Positions 7,202 through 15,556 of a DNA stretch of 25,348 bases are shown piece by piece. The notes below the pieces were generated by a model. The model did no database searches. It saw nothing but the letters and a program-made list of their open reading frames with translations, and had not been told where the DNA came from. Source of the stretch: a virus; the IMG/VR virus record IMGVR_UViG_3300025543_000190, positions 1 through 25,348 of that record. One strand, written 5' to 3'. Positions within the stretch are counted from its first letter, which is position 1, and the number at the start of each line of letters is the position of its first letter. Both the position numbers and the translations under genes were made by a program.

Positions 7202-8557
7202 ATGGCTATTGAATCAGTTTTTACTAAGTTACAAAACAACAGACGTAGACAATATAAAGATATTGCTAAACGGCAACAGAGGGAGGCCGCTGTAGGTACA
7301 TTTTCTAATGTAGCTGGTAAATTTTTAGGAACTGTATTAAATGATACATTACGTGAGTCTGCTAATAGTTTTATTAACTCTGCTCCTATAATGGATGAAA
7401 GAATACAAGCTAAAATAGCCAATGATAGAAAAACAAGAATAGGTGGTATTCAGAAGCAAATAGATGCTTCCGGTAAATCTACATACGACTTTTTGTTTGA
7501 GCAGCACCTCCCTACTTTTGAAGAAGGTTACAGAGCAGAGTTGGCTGAAAGAGAAGGCGAAGAAGGCTGGAGAGATTTTGCAGCTAACCCTGATGTATTT
7601 GATGCAGATATTAGAAACAGACTGGGAGAAATAATTACTCCGCTGGCAGCAAATCATGATGAGGCTTATGCGTTGTCCCAAAGAGTAGGAAGCTTTGAAG
7701 ATTTTAATGCTACGGTAGAGTTAGCTTCTAAAAATGCCAAACCTGCTAGTGTCATGGGTCTTCTAAGTCGTGAACTAAGGGGAGCTATATCAGGAAGATC
7801 TAGGCAAGACTTTGAAGATGAGGCTTTTCTCGCTATTCAAAATGGCCCCTTGGCTCAGAATGTAGATGCCTTCAATACCTTTATGGATAAGTATGAGCAA
7901 GAAAAAAGTGTTGTCAAGGCCGCAAAGTTTACAGACTATGTTCATGATCTAGAGGCTCCTACAGATAGAGATAAAGTAGACACAGAGGAAAATATTATAA
8001 GTTTAGGTAGTGGTATTAACCAAGTGTTGTTTAAAACTGAAAAAATAAAAACAACAGATGTTTTTACAGGTGAAGTAACGACAGTCACAAGTGAGCCAGA
8101 AATAGTTTATTCGGCTAGGAAAGATGATCCTGTATTAGCTGCCCAAGCTACAGCAGAAACTTTAAGAAACACTTTTAATTATGCTGATCAAGTTAAAAAT
8201 TATCTGAGTACCGATGGTGTTAATGCATTTGCTACGAAAGTGCAGGAAGCTGGTTATGATGCAGTAGGCGACTACACAACACAGGCTCAGTGGCAAGCAG
8301 AAGGTGAAATATTTACAGAGCTTCTTAAAAATCCATCTTATGTAGATAATCCAGATCTAAGAGCTAGACTAGCCGCTGGATATGATTTAGTTGTTAATGA
8401 TGGCGTAGCACTACAAGCTTTAGTATTAGAATATGAAAGAGAAGATATTACTTTAGAAGAATATCAAACACAATTTGACTCTTTATTCAAAAGAATATTA
8501 CAGAATATGACCCAAGTAAAATCTTTGACTTCACCACAAGAATATGAACGCCCATAA
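7202..8557 (+). CDS. Putative internal virion protein
   Basis: This 451-aa, mostly helical protein starts at an ATG two bases after the previous stop. The N-terminus is basic (residues 1-30, several R-R-x-Q and K-R-Q-Q-R groups) and is followed by a moderately hydrophobic stretch (about 31-62). The remainder is rich in acidic residues and Ala with no cysteines seen. No enzymatic motif was recognised. Its size, composition and place between the smaller virion protein and the giant 1630-aa gene match the T7 arrangement of several consecutive internal core proteins, but I see no sequence link to a specific T7 protein. It may serve as a scaffold or partner for the giant protein. Confidence 0.6.
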   Translation: MAIESVFTKLQNNRRRQYKDIAKRQQREAAVGTFSNVAGKFLGTVLNDTLRESANSFINSAPIMDERIQAKIANDRKTRIGGIQKQIDASGKSTYDFLFEQHLPTFEEGYRAELAEREGEEGWRDFAANPDVFDADIRNRLGEIITPLAANHDEAYALSQRVGSFEDFNATVELASKNAKPASVMGLLSRELRGAISGRSRQDFEDEAFLAIQNGPLAQNVDAFNTFMDKYEQEKSVVKAAKFTDYVHDLEAPTDRDKVDTEENIISLGSGINQVLFKTEKIKTTDVFTGEVTTVTSEPEIVYSARKDDPVLAAQATAETLRNTFNYADQVKNYLSTDGVNAFATKVQEAGYDAVGDYTTQAQWQAEGEIFTELLKNPSYVDNPDLRARLAAGYDLVVNDGVALQALVLEYEREDITLEEYQTQFDSLFKRILQNMTQVKSLTSPQEYERP

Positions 8558-8567
8558 GGACTAAGCA

Positions 8568-11500
8568 ATGCCTAGACCAGTTACATTATCAACAGGAAAA
8601 GTTATTACTAATGTCCCTGATGACGTTACAGATGAGCAAGTTGAAGCTCAATATGTTGGGAGTACTATAGAGCAGCCAGAGCCTGTAGAGCAACCAGAGC
8701 CTGAAGAAGAAATAAAAAATATTCCTGTAGAAAAGGAAGGAGTAGTCTTTGATTTTAGAAAAGTTTTGGCCCGTACTGAAGCGAGTATAATAGGAACAGG
8801 AATCGATGTTTTATCATCCTTCGCACCCAAAGAACATCGTGAAATTATTCAAAAGTTTTCTGGGCAAATGGGAGCGGCTTTAGCTACACAAGGACAACCA
8901 GATCTTTTAGATCCAGAAACAGGTAAAGTGCGAGGGTCTACAACTGTTACTGGGCAGATTGCGGAAGTTGTGCCATATCTTGCGGTAGGTTCAAAAGCAG
9001 CGGGAATTAAAGCAATAGCACAGACTCCAAGGATAGTTCAAGGAGCCTTGAGTGGTATGCTTACGGATCAGCTACTGGGCGATGAAGATGAAAATTTATT
9101 TAACTTTTTAGAAGAAGCGTTTCCTGAGACAACTGTAGCTGACATATCGGCTTATTTAGCAACTGATGAAACGGACTCTGAAGTTGAAAAGCGTTTAAAG
9201 TTAGTAGGCGAGGGTCTTGCGCTTGGTGCCTTAGTAGATATGGCTGTAGCGGGTGGAAAAGGAGCCGTGGACATCTACTCAAAAGCGCGTTCAATGTTTA
9301 ACAAGAACGCTAAAAATCTTAGCCCAGAGGAAAGGGGTGAGGTATTTGTAGATTATCTAAAAGATTCTAGAGAAAGAGCAGGATTACAGAAGCGTGAAGA
9401 TAAAATAGAGTTTAACGAAACTGCTGAGGGGGCTGCACAAGTACAACAGCAGCGAAGCAGTCGTTTAAATAGAGTATTTAGGCAGCTTTTTACTCAGAGA
9501 GGATATTTTACAACCAAAGCTAAGAGTGCTTTTGATGATGCCCAGTACGCGCAGAGATCTGCTGTCAGTAGAGCCGAACACATAGCCACTAGATTAACTA
9601 CAGCTATGGATGAGATGGCTAAAAACTCAGACGTTGATATAAGCGATAAAGTTCAAAAAGTTCTTACAGATCCAAAGTTAAAAGATCTAGGAAGATCTGA
9701 TAGAAAACTTGCTTTGATGGATATAGAAGAAGAGTTTGGTTTTTCAACTGAGGTAGCAGAAGAAGTTTTAAATGCCAGAGAGCTTATTGATGATTTATCA
9801 AAAGAAATAACAGGAAGCTCTAGCATACCCTTAGAGATTAAAGAACTTGTAAATGAAAATATAGGATCGTATCTAAGAAGGTCTTATCGTTTATTTGAGG
9901 ATACAGGATTCAAACCATCTGAAGATGTTGTCAATGATGCCAGAGAGTATCTAGTCCAACAAACTATGGATAAAACTCAGGGTGCAATGGATCTAGATGA
10001 GGCGTACAGGCAAGCAGAGATACAAATAAATAATATTTTAGATCAGGGAGGCTTTGCAGATAGAAACGCAGCAGGAGATTATTTTGTAAAAGCCAAAAGA
10101 ATTAATGGTGAAATATTAACAGGTAAACAAGAAATATCTCCTGAGATTAGGGCATTGATGGGAGAGATAACAGATCCTGCGGATAACATTGTTCTTACCG
10201 TAAGTAAAATGTCTAGGTTTGTAGAGACTAGCAAGTTTTATAGTAACTTAAACAAGCTAGGCACTCAGGGTAAATACATCTTTGATGAAGATAATGCTCC
10301 TGTAGATTTAATTAAAGATGCGAATAAGATAACAGGAACTAATTCAATACTAGATGGCAAGTATACAACTCCTGAAATACTCACTGCAATAAAACAAAAC
10401 GAATCTTTTCTATCAGCCCCACAAGCTGACAATGTTTTAGCTAATGCGTACAGAACTTTCTTATCACTTAAAGGATCTTCACAGGCTGCTAAAACTGTAT
10501 TCAGTGTGACTACACAAGCTAGAAACCTATTAGGTGGTTTACAGTTTGGAACAGCTAACGGACTAAAACCTTACGAGTTCAGTGGTGCAGGAACAACACT
10601 TAAAAATCAACTAACAAAAGGCCAAGATGTAACCTTAGATGCACTTTATGAAAAGTATTTAAGACTAGGCATTATAAACACTAATGTAAGGGTTGGGGAA
10701 TTTAGATCTCTAATGGAGTCAGATATAGATACTCTTATTGACCCCAGTAAACTTAGAGATAAGCTAGGTAAAATAGGAAAGTATGGTGGTAAAGTTGTCG
10801 ATGCTGTAGAAGATGTTTATGTTGCTACTGACGATCTCTTCAAAATAAGCGCATACAATCAAGAGCTAGATACTCTTAAAGAGGCATTCCCGGATAGAGA
10901 ACTAGCTACTCTTGAAGAAGAGGCTGCTAATGTAATCAGAGATACTCTACCTAACTATGACAGAGTTCCTAAAGGTATAAAGGCTTTAAGAAACGCACCG
11001 GTTGGTAGCTTTGTAAGTTTTCCTGCTGAGATTATTAGAACTTCAGGAAATATAATTAGACAAGCCTCACGCGAAATAACCTCAGGTAACGATGTTTTAA
11101 AGGCTAGAGGACTAAGAAGAATTGGAGGATTTCTAGCGACTAACGGAGCCTTTTATGCTGCTGGATCAGCCACTGCTAAACTTGCAGGATTAACTGAAGA
11201 AGAGAGGGAAGCTGCACAGACTTTGACTGAAACTCCTTGGTCAAAGGATGCGCCAAAGTTATTTCTAAGAATGGATGATAAGTTATATACATCTGATACA
11301 CAGTTTTTAGATAGCTATAGTGTAATTAAAGAACCACTAATGGCGGCTTATCGTGAAATACGCGATGGCAGTTTACAGGGAGAGAGACTAGATAAATATT
11401 TAGCGGATGCTACTGTAAGTGCAGTAGATGCTTTAGTAAGACCATATGTAGATGAAACAATACTTACAAAAGCAATAACAGATGTCGGGTTTGCTATGAA

Positions 11501-13460
11501 AGGCAATGGTAGAACTCCAGAAGGTAAGGCTCTGTTTACCGCAAACATGACTAAAAGAGAAAGACTAGAAGCTACTCCTTATCATATTCTAGAGGCATTT
11601 GTTCCGGGTGTGGTTACTCAGACAAAGAATCTTTTTGAAGCAGGGCTGGATGTACCTAATAAGTACACAGGAAAGAATAACTTAGTTTCTACTGAGCTTG
11701 TTGCAATGTTAGGTGTAAGATTTAAAGAGCTAGCCCCTGAAGATTCTTTAAGATTTTCTATATCAGACTATAACGAAGATAACAGAAACCTACAGAGTGT
11801 TTTTGTAAATTATAGATCAACACAGGATCAGATTGTAGGAGATTATGTTAATAAAGAAAAGGCTTTGTACAGAAATGCTCAAGAGCTTTCTAGAAAAGTT
11901 GAAGCCTCTATAGATCTAATAGGCAAAAGAAAAACAGCACAGTATCTACAAGATGGAAATCTTAGTAATAAAACTATAAGCCAGTTTTTAAGCGGTCGAT
12001 ATATGCCCACACAAGTATCTTCAGATTTGATTAGGAACGCATACGAAAAGATGCGGTTTGGGCCGGGAGAGTCTGTTGGGGCTACTGTTAAAGAAATGAC
12101 TAGGCAATATTCCAATATGGTAGGCACTAGGCTAGAAAGACCTAAAGAAGATTCTCCCCTAAGAAGAACTTTGTTTTCCATAGGCGGTGAAGTTTATAAT
12201 GTGCCTAATGCCCCTGAAGAACCTGATGAGCGCATAGATCGTTTGACAGGTCTTCCTTATAATGAACAGGCTGGTGGAGCCTTTATTGATGAGGAAGAGC
12301 GCGTAGAATTTGCTGGCGGTGGTAAAGTTGTTATAGGGCTACTAGCAGATGTGATTGAAAAATATTCTAAAAGAAATGTCTCTAGAGACTCAGCACAAGA
12401 GGCTGCTAGTAGAATAGTTAATGCTGTAGATACACCTATTGAGGATATGGATATTCCTTTGGAGTTAAGCACAGCTAATCCAAAGTATGTAGAATTTCTA
12501 CAAACTAATACTCGCGCTTTGTTAGACGAAAAGCATAGTCCTATTCCCCCTGAAATACTAGAACAAGGCGAGGTAGGTGGCGAAGAGTTTTCAAGACTTA
12601 GAGGATATACAGATGAAGAAATTCAGGTGTTCAATAGGTCGGGTGAACTGGCAGATGAAATAGGTATGGAAACTGGTCAAGACTTAGCAGATGAAACTTT
12701 TTTGATCACAAATGAGTTAGATAATATTAGAGCTAGGGATATGGCCTATGATGACTTTGCACAGGACAGTACAATAGCCAATCAAATAGCCGACATAGAG
12801 CTAGAATACGAAGAGATGATAGCCACGGCAAAAGCAAATGGTGATACTGAAGAATTAAAAGAGCTGCTATTAGAAAGAAAAGAAAGGATAGCAGAACTTG
12901 ATAGAGCCGACTTTGCAGACGGCGGCGTATTAAAAAAGATATTTAATAAAACTCTTACGGCTGGAGCCGAAGCTTTAGGCTTTGGTGCAGAACAGCAACG
13001 CGCTCATGAAAAAGAAGTTGTTCGTTTAGTAAATCAATTTGCTGAACAGGGCCTAATACCTCAAAGATCTATGATACCTACTGATGAAGCAGGGTTCGGG
13101 AAGTTTGGTTCGGGGGCTGATGAAGAAGCCTTCAATGCTTTAAATCATGCCTACCTAGTATACAAGCATGGCTCTACGCTTAAAGATCCTTTACTTCAGG
13201 CAAAGGAAATAGGCCAATCGTTTTTTAGAGAAAACCCTAATACTGAAAAACTAGATATGGTTAATAATGCATACGGTGCTAATCTAAGAGATGTGGCAGA
13301 AAACGAAGAAGATGCAAAAACTAAACTGGCGCTAGCCTATTACAACACAAGTAAAAAATTAGCTGAAGGGAAACCTTTAATATATGGAGAAGATTTAGTA
13401 TTTAATGTGAACGATCTAGATAAAGTAGAATCTGGTAGTTTTGCATACAATCTAAGATAA
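8568..13460 (+). CDS. Giant internal virion / DNA-ejection protein (1630 aa)
   Basis: This is the largest gene in the window. The first ~30 residues (STGKVITNVPDDVTDEQV) resemble the short 'NVPxxxTxEE' leader at the start of many large phage internal proteins, and an acidic EQPEP repeat follows. A long helical body includes SFVSFPAEIIRTSGNIIRQ near residues 814-832, a motif I associate with giant marine-phage virion proteins. Gly/Ala-rich stretches near 135-175 and 850-870 could be membrane-active. Two short motifs, FAGGG (residue 1248) and FADGG (1449), separate the last ~380 residues into two smaller units. The final unit has an N-A-x-N-H-A-Y ... M-V-N-N-x-x-G pattern. No transglycosylase motif was recognised. 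By size and position it is the likely counterpart of T7 gp16-type ejected proteins. Confidence 0.65.
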   Translation: MPRPVTLSTGKVITNVPDDVTDEQVEAQYVGSTIEQPEPVEQPEPEEEIKNIPVEKEGVVFDFRKVLARTEASIIGTGIDVLSSFAPKEHREIIQKFSGQMGAALATQGQPDLLDPETGKVRGSTTVTGQIAEVVPYLAVGSKAAGIKAIAQTPRIVQGALSGMLTDQLLGDEDENLFNFLEEAFPETTVADISAYLATDETDSEVEKRLKLVGEGLALGALVDMAVAGGKGAVDIYSKARSMFNKNAKNLSPEERGEVFVDYLKDSRERAGLQKREDKIEFNETAEGAAQVQQQRSSRLNRVFRQLFTQRGYFTTKAKSAFDDAQYAQRSAVSRAEHIATRLTTAMDEMAKNSDVDISDKVQKVLTDPKLKDLGRSDRKLALMDIEEEFGFSTEVAEEVLNARELIDDLSKEITGSSSIPLEIKELVNENIGSYLRRSYRLFEDTGFKPSEDVVNDAREYLVQQTMDKTQGAMDLDEAYRQAEIQINNILDQGGFADRNAAGDYFVKAKRINGEILTGKQEISPEIRALMGEITDPADNIVLTVSKMSRFVETSKFYSNLNKLGTQGKYIFDEDNAPVDLIKDANKITGTNSILDGKYTTPEILTAIKQNESFLSAPQADNVLANAYRTFLSLKGSSQAAKTVFSVTTQARNLLGGLQFGTANGLKPYEFSGAGTTLKNQLTKGQDVTLDALYEKYLRLGIINTNVRVGEFRSLMESDIDTLIDPSKLRDKLGKIGKYGGKVVDAVEDVYVATDDLFKISAYNQELDTLKEAFPDRELATLEEEAANVIRDTLPNYDRVPKGIKALRNAPVGSFVSFPAEIIRTSGNIIRQASREITSGNDVLKARGLRRIGGFLATNGAFYAAGSATAKLAGLTEEEREAAQTLTETPWSKDAPKLFLRMDDKLYTSDTQFLDSYSVIKEPLMAAYREIRDGSLQGERLDKYLADATVSAVDALVRPYVDETILTKAITDVGFAMKGNGRTPEGKALFTANMTKRERLEATPYHILEAFVPGVVTQTKNLFEAGLDVPNKYTGKNNLVSTELVAMLGVRFKELAPEDSLRFSISDYNEDNRNLQSVFVNYRSTQDQIVGDYVNKEKALYRNAQELSRKVEASIDLIGKRKTAQYLQDGNLSNKTISQFLSGRYMPTQVSSDLIRNAYEKMRFGPGESVGATVKEMTRQYSNMVGTRLERPKEDSPLRRTLFSIGGEVYNVPNAPEEPDERIDRLTGLPYNEQAGGAFIDEEERVEFAGGGKVVIGLLADVIEKYSKRNVSRDSAQEAASRIVNAVDTPIEDMDIPLELSTANPKYVEFLQTNTRALLDEKHSPIPPEILEQGEVGGEEFSRLRGYTDEEIQVFNRSGELADEIGMETGQDLADETFLITNELDNIRARDMAYDDFAQDSTIANQIADIELEYEEMIATAKANGDTEELKELLLERKERIAELDRADFADGGVLKKIFNKTLTAGAEALGFGAEQQRAHEKEVVRLVNQFAEQGLIPQRSMIPTDEAGFGKFGSGADEEAFNALNHAYLVYKHGSTLKDPLLQAKEIGQSFFRENPNTEKLDMVNNAYGANLRDVAENEEDAKTKLALAYYNTSKKLAEGKPLIYGEDLVFNVNDLDKVESGSFAYNLR

Positions 13461-13462
13461 TT

Positions 13463-13633
13463 ATGAAATACTCACTATGTGCATTACTTATTTTAACTGG
13501 CTGTTCAACATCGAACTACGATTTTCCTATAGAGTTTCCTAACACTATGCCTGAGGAATTGTTTCAGATGAATCTTAGAGACTGTAGATCACAGCCTCAC
13601 TGCTCTGCGGATCAACTATTTGATAGGTGGTAA
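13463..13633 (+). CDS. Small lipoprotein (56 aa), possible outer-membrane spanin-type protein
   Basis: This short gene begins two bases after the giant virion gene. The N-terminus is a classic lipoprotein signal: MK, a hydrophobic run, then the lipobox L-T-G-C with the acylated cysteine at residue 14, followed by Ser-Thr-Ser. The mature part would be only 43 residues, with two further cysteines (41 and 47) that could form a disulfide or a dimer. Small lipoproteins close to the endolysin are often o-spanins, which help disrupt the outer membrane. This one is less Pro-rich than typical Rz1, no i-spanin is visible beside it, and the cytochrome/copper gene separates it from the endolysin. It could instead serve that neighbouring exported enzyme. 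Its stop codon directly follows the ribosome binding site of the next gene. Confidence 0.7.
   Translation: MKYSLCALLILTGCSTSNYDFPIEFPNTMPEELFQMNLRDCRSQPHCSADQLFDRW
13625..13630 (+). promoter_or_regulatory. Ribosome binding site of the cytochrome/copper protein
   Basis: AGGTGG lies four bases before the ATG at 13635 and immediately before the stop codon of the lipoprotein. It fixes the start at 13635 rather than at an in-frame TTG at 13620, and it leaves a clean signal peptide at the protein's N-terminus. The placement implies translational coupling between the lipoprotein and the enzyme. Confidence 0.6.
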
Positions 13634-13634
13634 T

Positions 13635-14936
13635 ATGAAAAAGACTTTATTAGCTGTTTGTATGGGACTAGCTACGGCGGCTCAAGCCGATGATACATAT
13701 GTCGATACGGTAGCAAGTATAATAAATAATAACTGTGTTGTCTGCCACAGGGAAGGCGGTATAGGCCCTATGTCTTTTGAGACTTATGAACAGGTAAGAC
13801 CTTGGTCTCCTTTAATTTCCCATAAGGTAGCTAATAGAGAGATGCCCCCTTATGCTTATGATGATCATATAGGCATTCAAAACCTTGAAGGAGATTGGAG
13901 ACTATCACAGGAGCAGATAGAAACTGTTGTGAACTGGGTAAACTCTGGTTCTCCTTATGGTAGTCGAGATACAGTTGTTCAACCTCCTGCCCTACCTAGT
14001 TTAGAATCTTGGAATTTTGAGCCAGAGTTTGGTAGTCCTGACCTTATCATACCTTCTTCATCCTACGACATCCCTGCTACTGGCAATGACCTATGGAGCA
14101 AGGAGTTTGTAGATCCTCAATTAGCTGAAACACGTTGTATAAAAGCTGTACAGGTTAAGCCTAGGGGTGATGCAGCGGCTGTAGTTCATCACGCTAACTC
14201 AGATGTATATGTATATGATGATGAAGGAGAGCTGCAGCAGTATGGTCAGTTGACTGAATATGCTATGGGCAAGTGGGGTGAATTAATGCCTCAAGGAGTG
14301 TGCCGTACTTTCCCTGCTAACTCTTTGGTGCGTTGGGATATCCATATGTTTCCCGGTGGTGTAGGAGCCACAGCAGAAGGGAACATGATTAAAGATAATG
14401 TGGTAGAGATTGGTTTATGGTTTCATGAAGAAGACTATCAAGCTAACAACGATGTCTATCAACAAGACTTAAAGCTCTATCCTCTAAGGGATGGTTATGA
14501 GAATGGACATTTAATTATTCCTCCTAATGGTTACACTATGACACAAGGGTTTCACAGCTTTGATCACCCTGTCAGGATAGATAGCTTCCAGCCCCACGGT
14601 CATCTTCGTATGAATGCTGCTTCACTAGAGATATTTAGCCCCCTTACAGGACGTACAAGACCCGTCAGTCAGATATCTAATTGGAGTGCTACTTGGCACC
14701 ACAGTCATCTATACAGCCCCTCAGAGGCTCCCTTGTTGCTTGCAGGAGAAGTAATGGTAGTAAAACAATGGTACGACAACACAGAAGATAACCCTAATAA
14801 CCCTGATCCTGATCAGTGGGTGGTAGGTGGAAGCCGTACTGGTGATGAGATGTCTCACGCTTGGATTGCTGTTACTCATCTGGATGATGAAGGCTATGAA
14901 AATCTTTTAAGGGAAAGGCTTTATGGGGCTGATTGA
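13635..14936 (+). CDS. Exported cytochrome c / type II copper (PHM-like) monooxygenase fusion
   Basis: This 433-aa protein has a Sec signal peptide, MKKTLLAVCMGLATAAQA, cleaved near residue 18. Residues ~20-110 form a small cytochrome c domain: haem-binding C34-V-V-C37-H38, and M70 in REMPP as the likely axial ligand. Residues ~130-415 match the copper type II ascorbate-dependent monooxygenase fold. H185-H186 and H237 correspond to the CuH ligands of peptidylglycine monooxygenase, and H321-x-H323 plus M406 to the CuM ligands. The stretch DNPNNPDP and the DEM motif match bacterial fusions of this architecture. C168 and C223 may form a disulfide. Substrate is unknown. The product would act in the host periplasm and needs host haem attachment. 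It lies in the late operon, overlapping the endolysin start by 14 bases. Codon use looks like that of its neighbours, so it is not an obvious recent arrival. Confidence 0.85.
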   Translation: MKKTLLAVCMGLATAAQADDTYVDTVASIINNNCVVCHREGGIGPMSFETYEQVRPWSPLISHKVANREMPPYAYDDHIGIQNLEGDWRLSQEQIETVVNWVNSGSPYGSRDTVVQPPALPSLESWNFEPEFGSPDLIIPSSSYDIPATGNDLWSKEFVDPQLAETRCIKAVQVKPRGDAAAVVHHANSDVYVYDDEGELQQYGQLTEYAMGKWGELMPQGVCRTFPANSLVRWDIHMFPGGVGATAEGNMIKDNVVEIGLWFHEEDYQANNDVYQQDLKLYPLRDGYENGHLIIPPNGYTMTQGFHSFDHPVRIDSFQPHGHLRMNAASLEIFSPLTGRTRPVSQISNWSATWHHSHLYSPSEAPLLLAGEVMVVKQWYDNTEDNPNNPDPDQWVVGGSRTGDEMSHAWIAVTHLDDEGYENLLRERLYGAD

Positions 14937-15336
14937 TTTACTAATAAGACATGAAGGTTTAAAACTTGAACCTTACCGATGTACTTCAAATAAATTAACT
15001 ATCGGTGTGGGTAGAAACTTAGAAGATTGTGGCATCAGTGAAGATGAGGCCAGATACCTCCTGAAGAATGACATACAAAACTTTCATGAAGAGCTAACCG
15101 AAAGATTTTATTTCTATAAGTATTTAGAAGGAGCTAGGAAGGATGCCCTGTTGAATCTAGCATTTAATATGGGGGTTCCAAGGCTAGCTACTTTTGTCAA
15201 AGCCTTAGACTTTATGTCTCAGCGTAAGTACACAGAAGCAGCCGATGAATTTTTGAGATCTCGATGGGCTGATCAAGTAGGGAATAGGGCTACAGAAATA
15301 GCCGCTATGATTCGTACTAATGAATATCCTACTTAA
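14923..15336 (+). CDS. Endolysin, T4-type lysozyme (GH24 muramidase)
   Basis: This 137-aa enzyme hydrolyses the MurNAc-GlcNAc bond of peptidoglycan. The N-terminus aligns directly with T4 lysozyme: catalytic E11 in R-H-E-G-L, C20 where T4 has D20, and T26 in K-L-T-I-G-V-G. This is the known E-8aa-D/C-5aa-T triad, so the Cys variant is expected to be active. Further family features are the R-W-A-D-Q-V-G-N-R-A segment near residues 109-118 and the A-L-x-x-L-A-F-N-M-G helix near 65-76. It is shorter than T4 lysozyme (164 aa). There is no signal peptide, so release depends on a holin. The start lies inside the preceding gene, and the gene ends tail-to-tail with the last minus-strand gene, overlapping it by 8 bases. 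Confidence 0.9.
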   Translation: MGLIDLLIRHEGLKLEPYRCTSNKLTIGVGRNLEDCGISEDEARYLLKNDIQNFHEELTERFYFYKYLEGARKDALLNLAFNMGVPRLATFVKALDFMSQRKYTEAADEFLRSRWADQVGNRATEIAAMIRTNEYPT

Positions 15337-15556
15337 CTATGGTAGCAGTAACTGCTTGCATTTCTTTTTCTAAAGAAACCGAAGACTCTTTAAATTTCTT
15401 ATTCATAAACGTATGAATAGTCTTTATTAAAGAGGCTTCGTATTTATTTTTAAATACTTTTTCTATTTCTTCAAAAGGAAGTTCAGCGAACTCACAGTAT
15501 ATATTACCATCAATTCCTAGCTGAACTGCCATAGAAACAATATTACCTTTTTTCAC
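15329..15556 (-). CDS. Small unknown protein at the end of the DNA-metabolism operon
   Basis: This 75-aa reading frame starts at GTG, overlapping the nrdB stop codon as GTGA. Such tight coupling argues that it is a real gene. The protein begins MKKGNIVSMAVQLG, has a short acidic/hydrophobic middle (E-L-P-F-E-E-I-E-K-V-F) and a helical, Lys-rich C-terminal half. There are no cysteine pairs beyond a single Cys and no recognisable motif. It is the last gene of the minus-strand operon, and its 3' end overlaps the 3' end of the endolysin gene. No function is proposed. Confidence 0.55.
   Translation of the reverse strand: MKKGNIVSMAVQLGIDGNIYCEFAELPFEEIEKVFKNKYEASLIKTIHTFMNKKFKESSVSLEKEMQAVTATIVK

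Noticed and set aside
9100-9294. Minus-strand frames inside the giant virion gene
   Set aside because: Antisense shadows of a long coding region, rich in Ser/Leu as expected from reverse reading, with no ribosome binding site.
13620-13634. TTG start that would add five residues (MIGGN) to the cytochrome/copper protein
   Set aside because: The ATG at 13635 has a well-placed AGGTGG and begins a clean signal peptide; the TTG lies inside the lipoprotein gene with no ribosome binding site.
15344-15356. Hairpin AGCAGT/ACTGCT followed by a T-rich stretch, as terminator of the + operon
   Set aside because: Only 5-6 bp with a 1-3 base loop and interrupted T-tract, and it lies in coding sequence of the minus-strand gene; too weak to list as a terminator.
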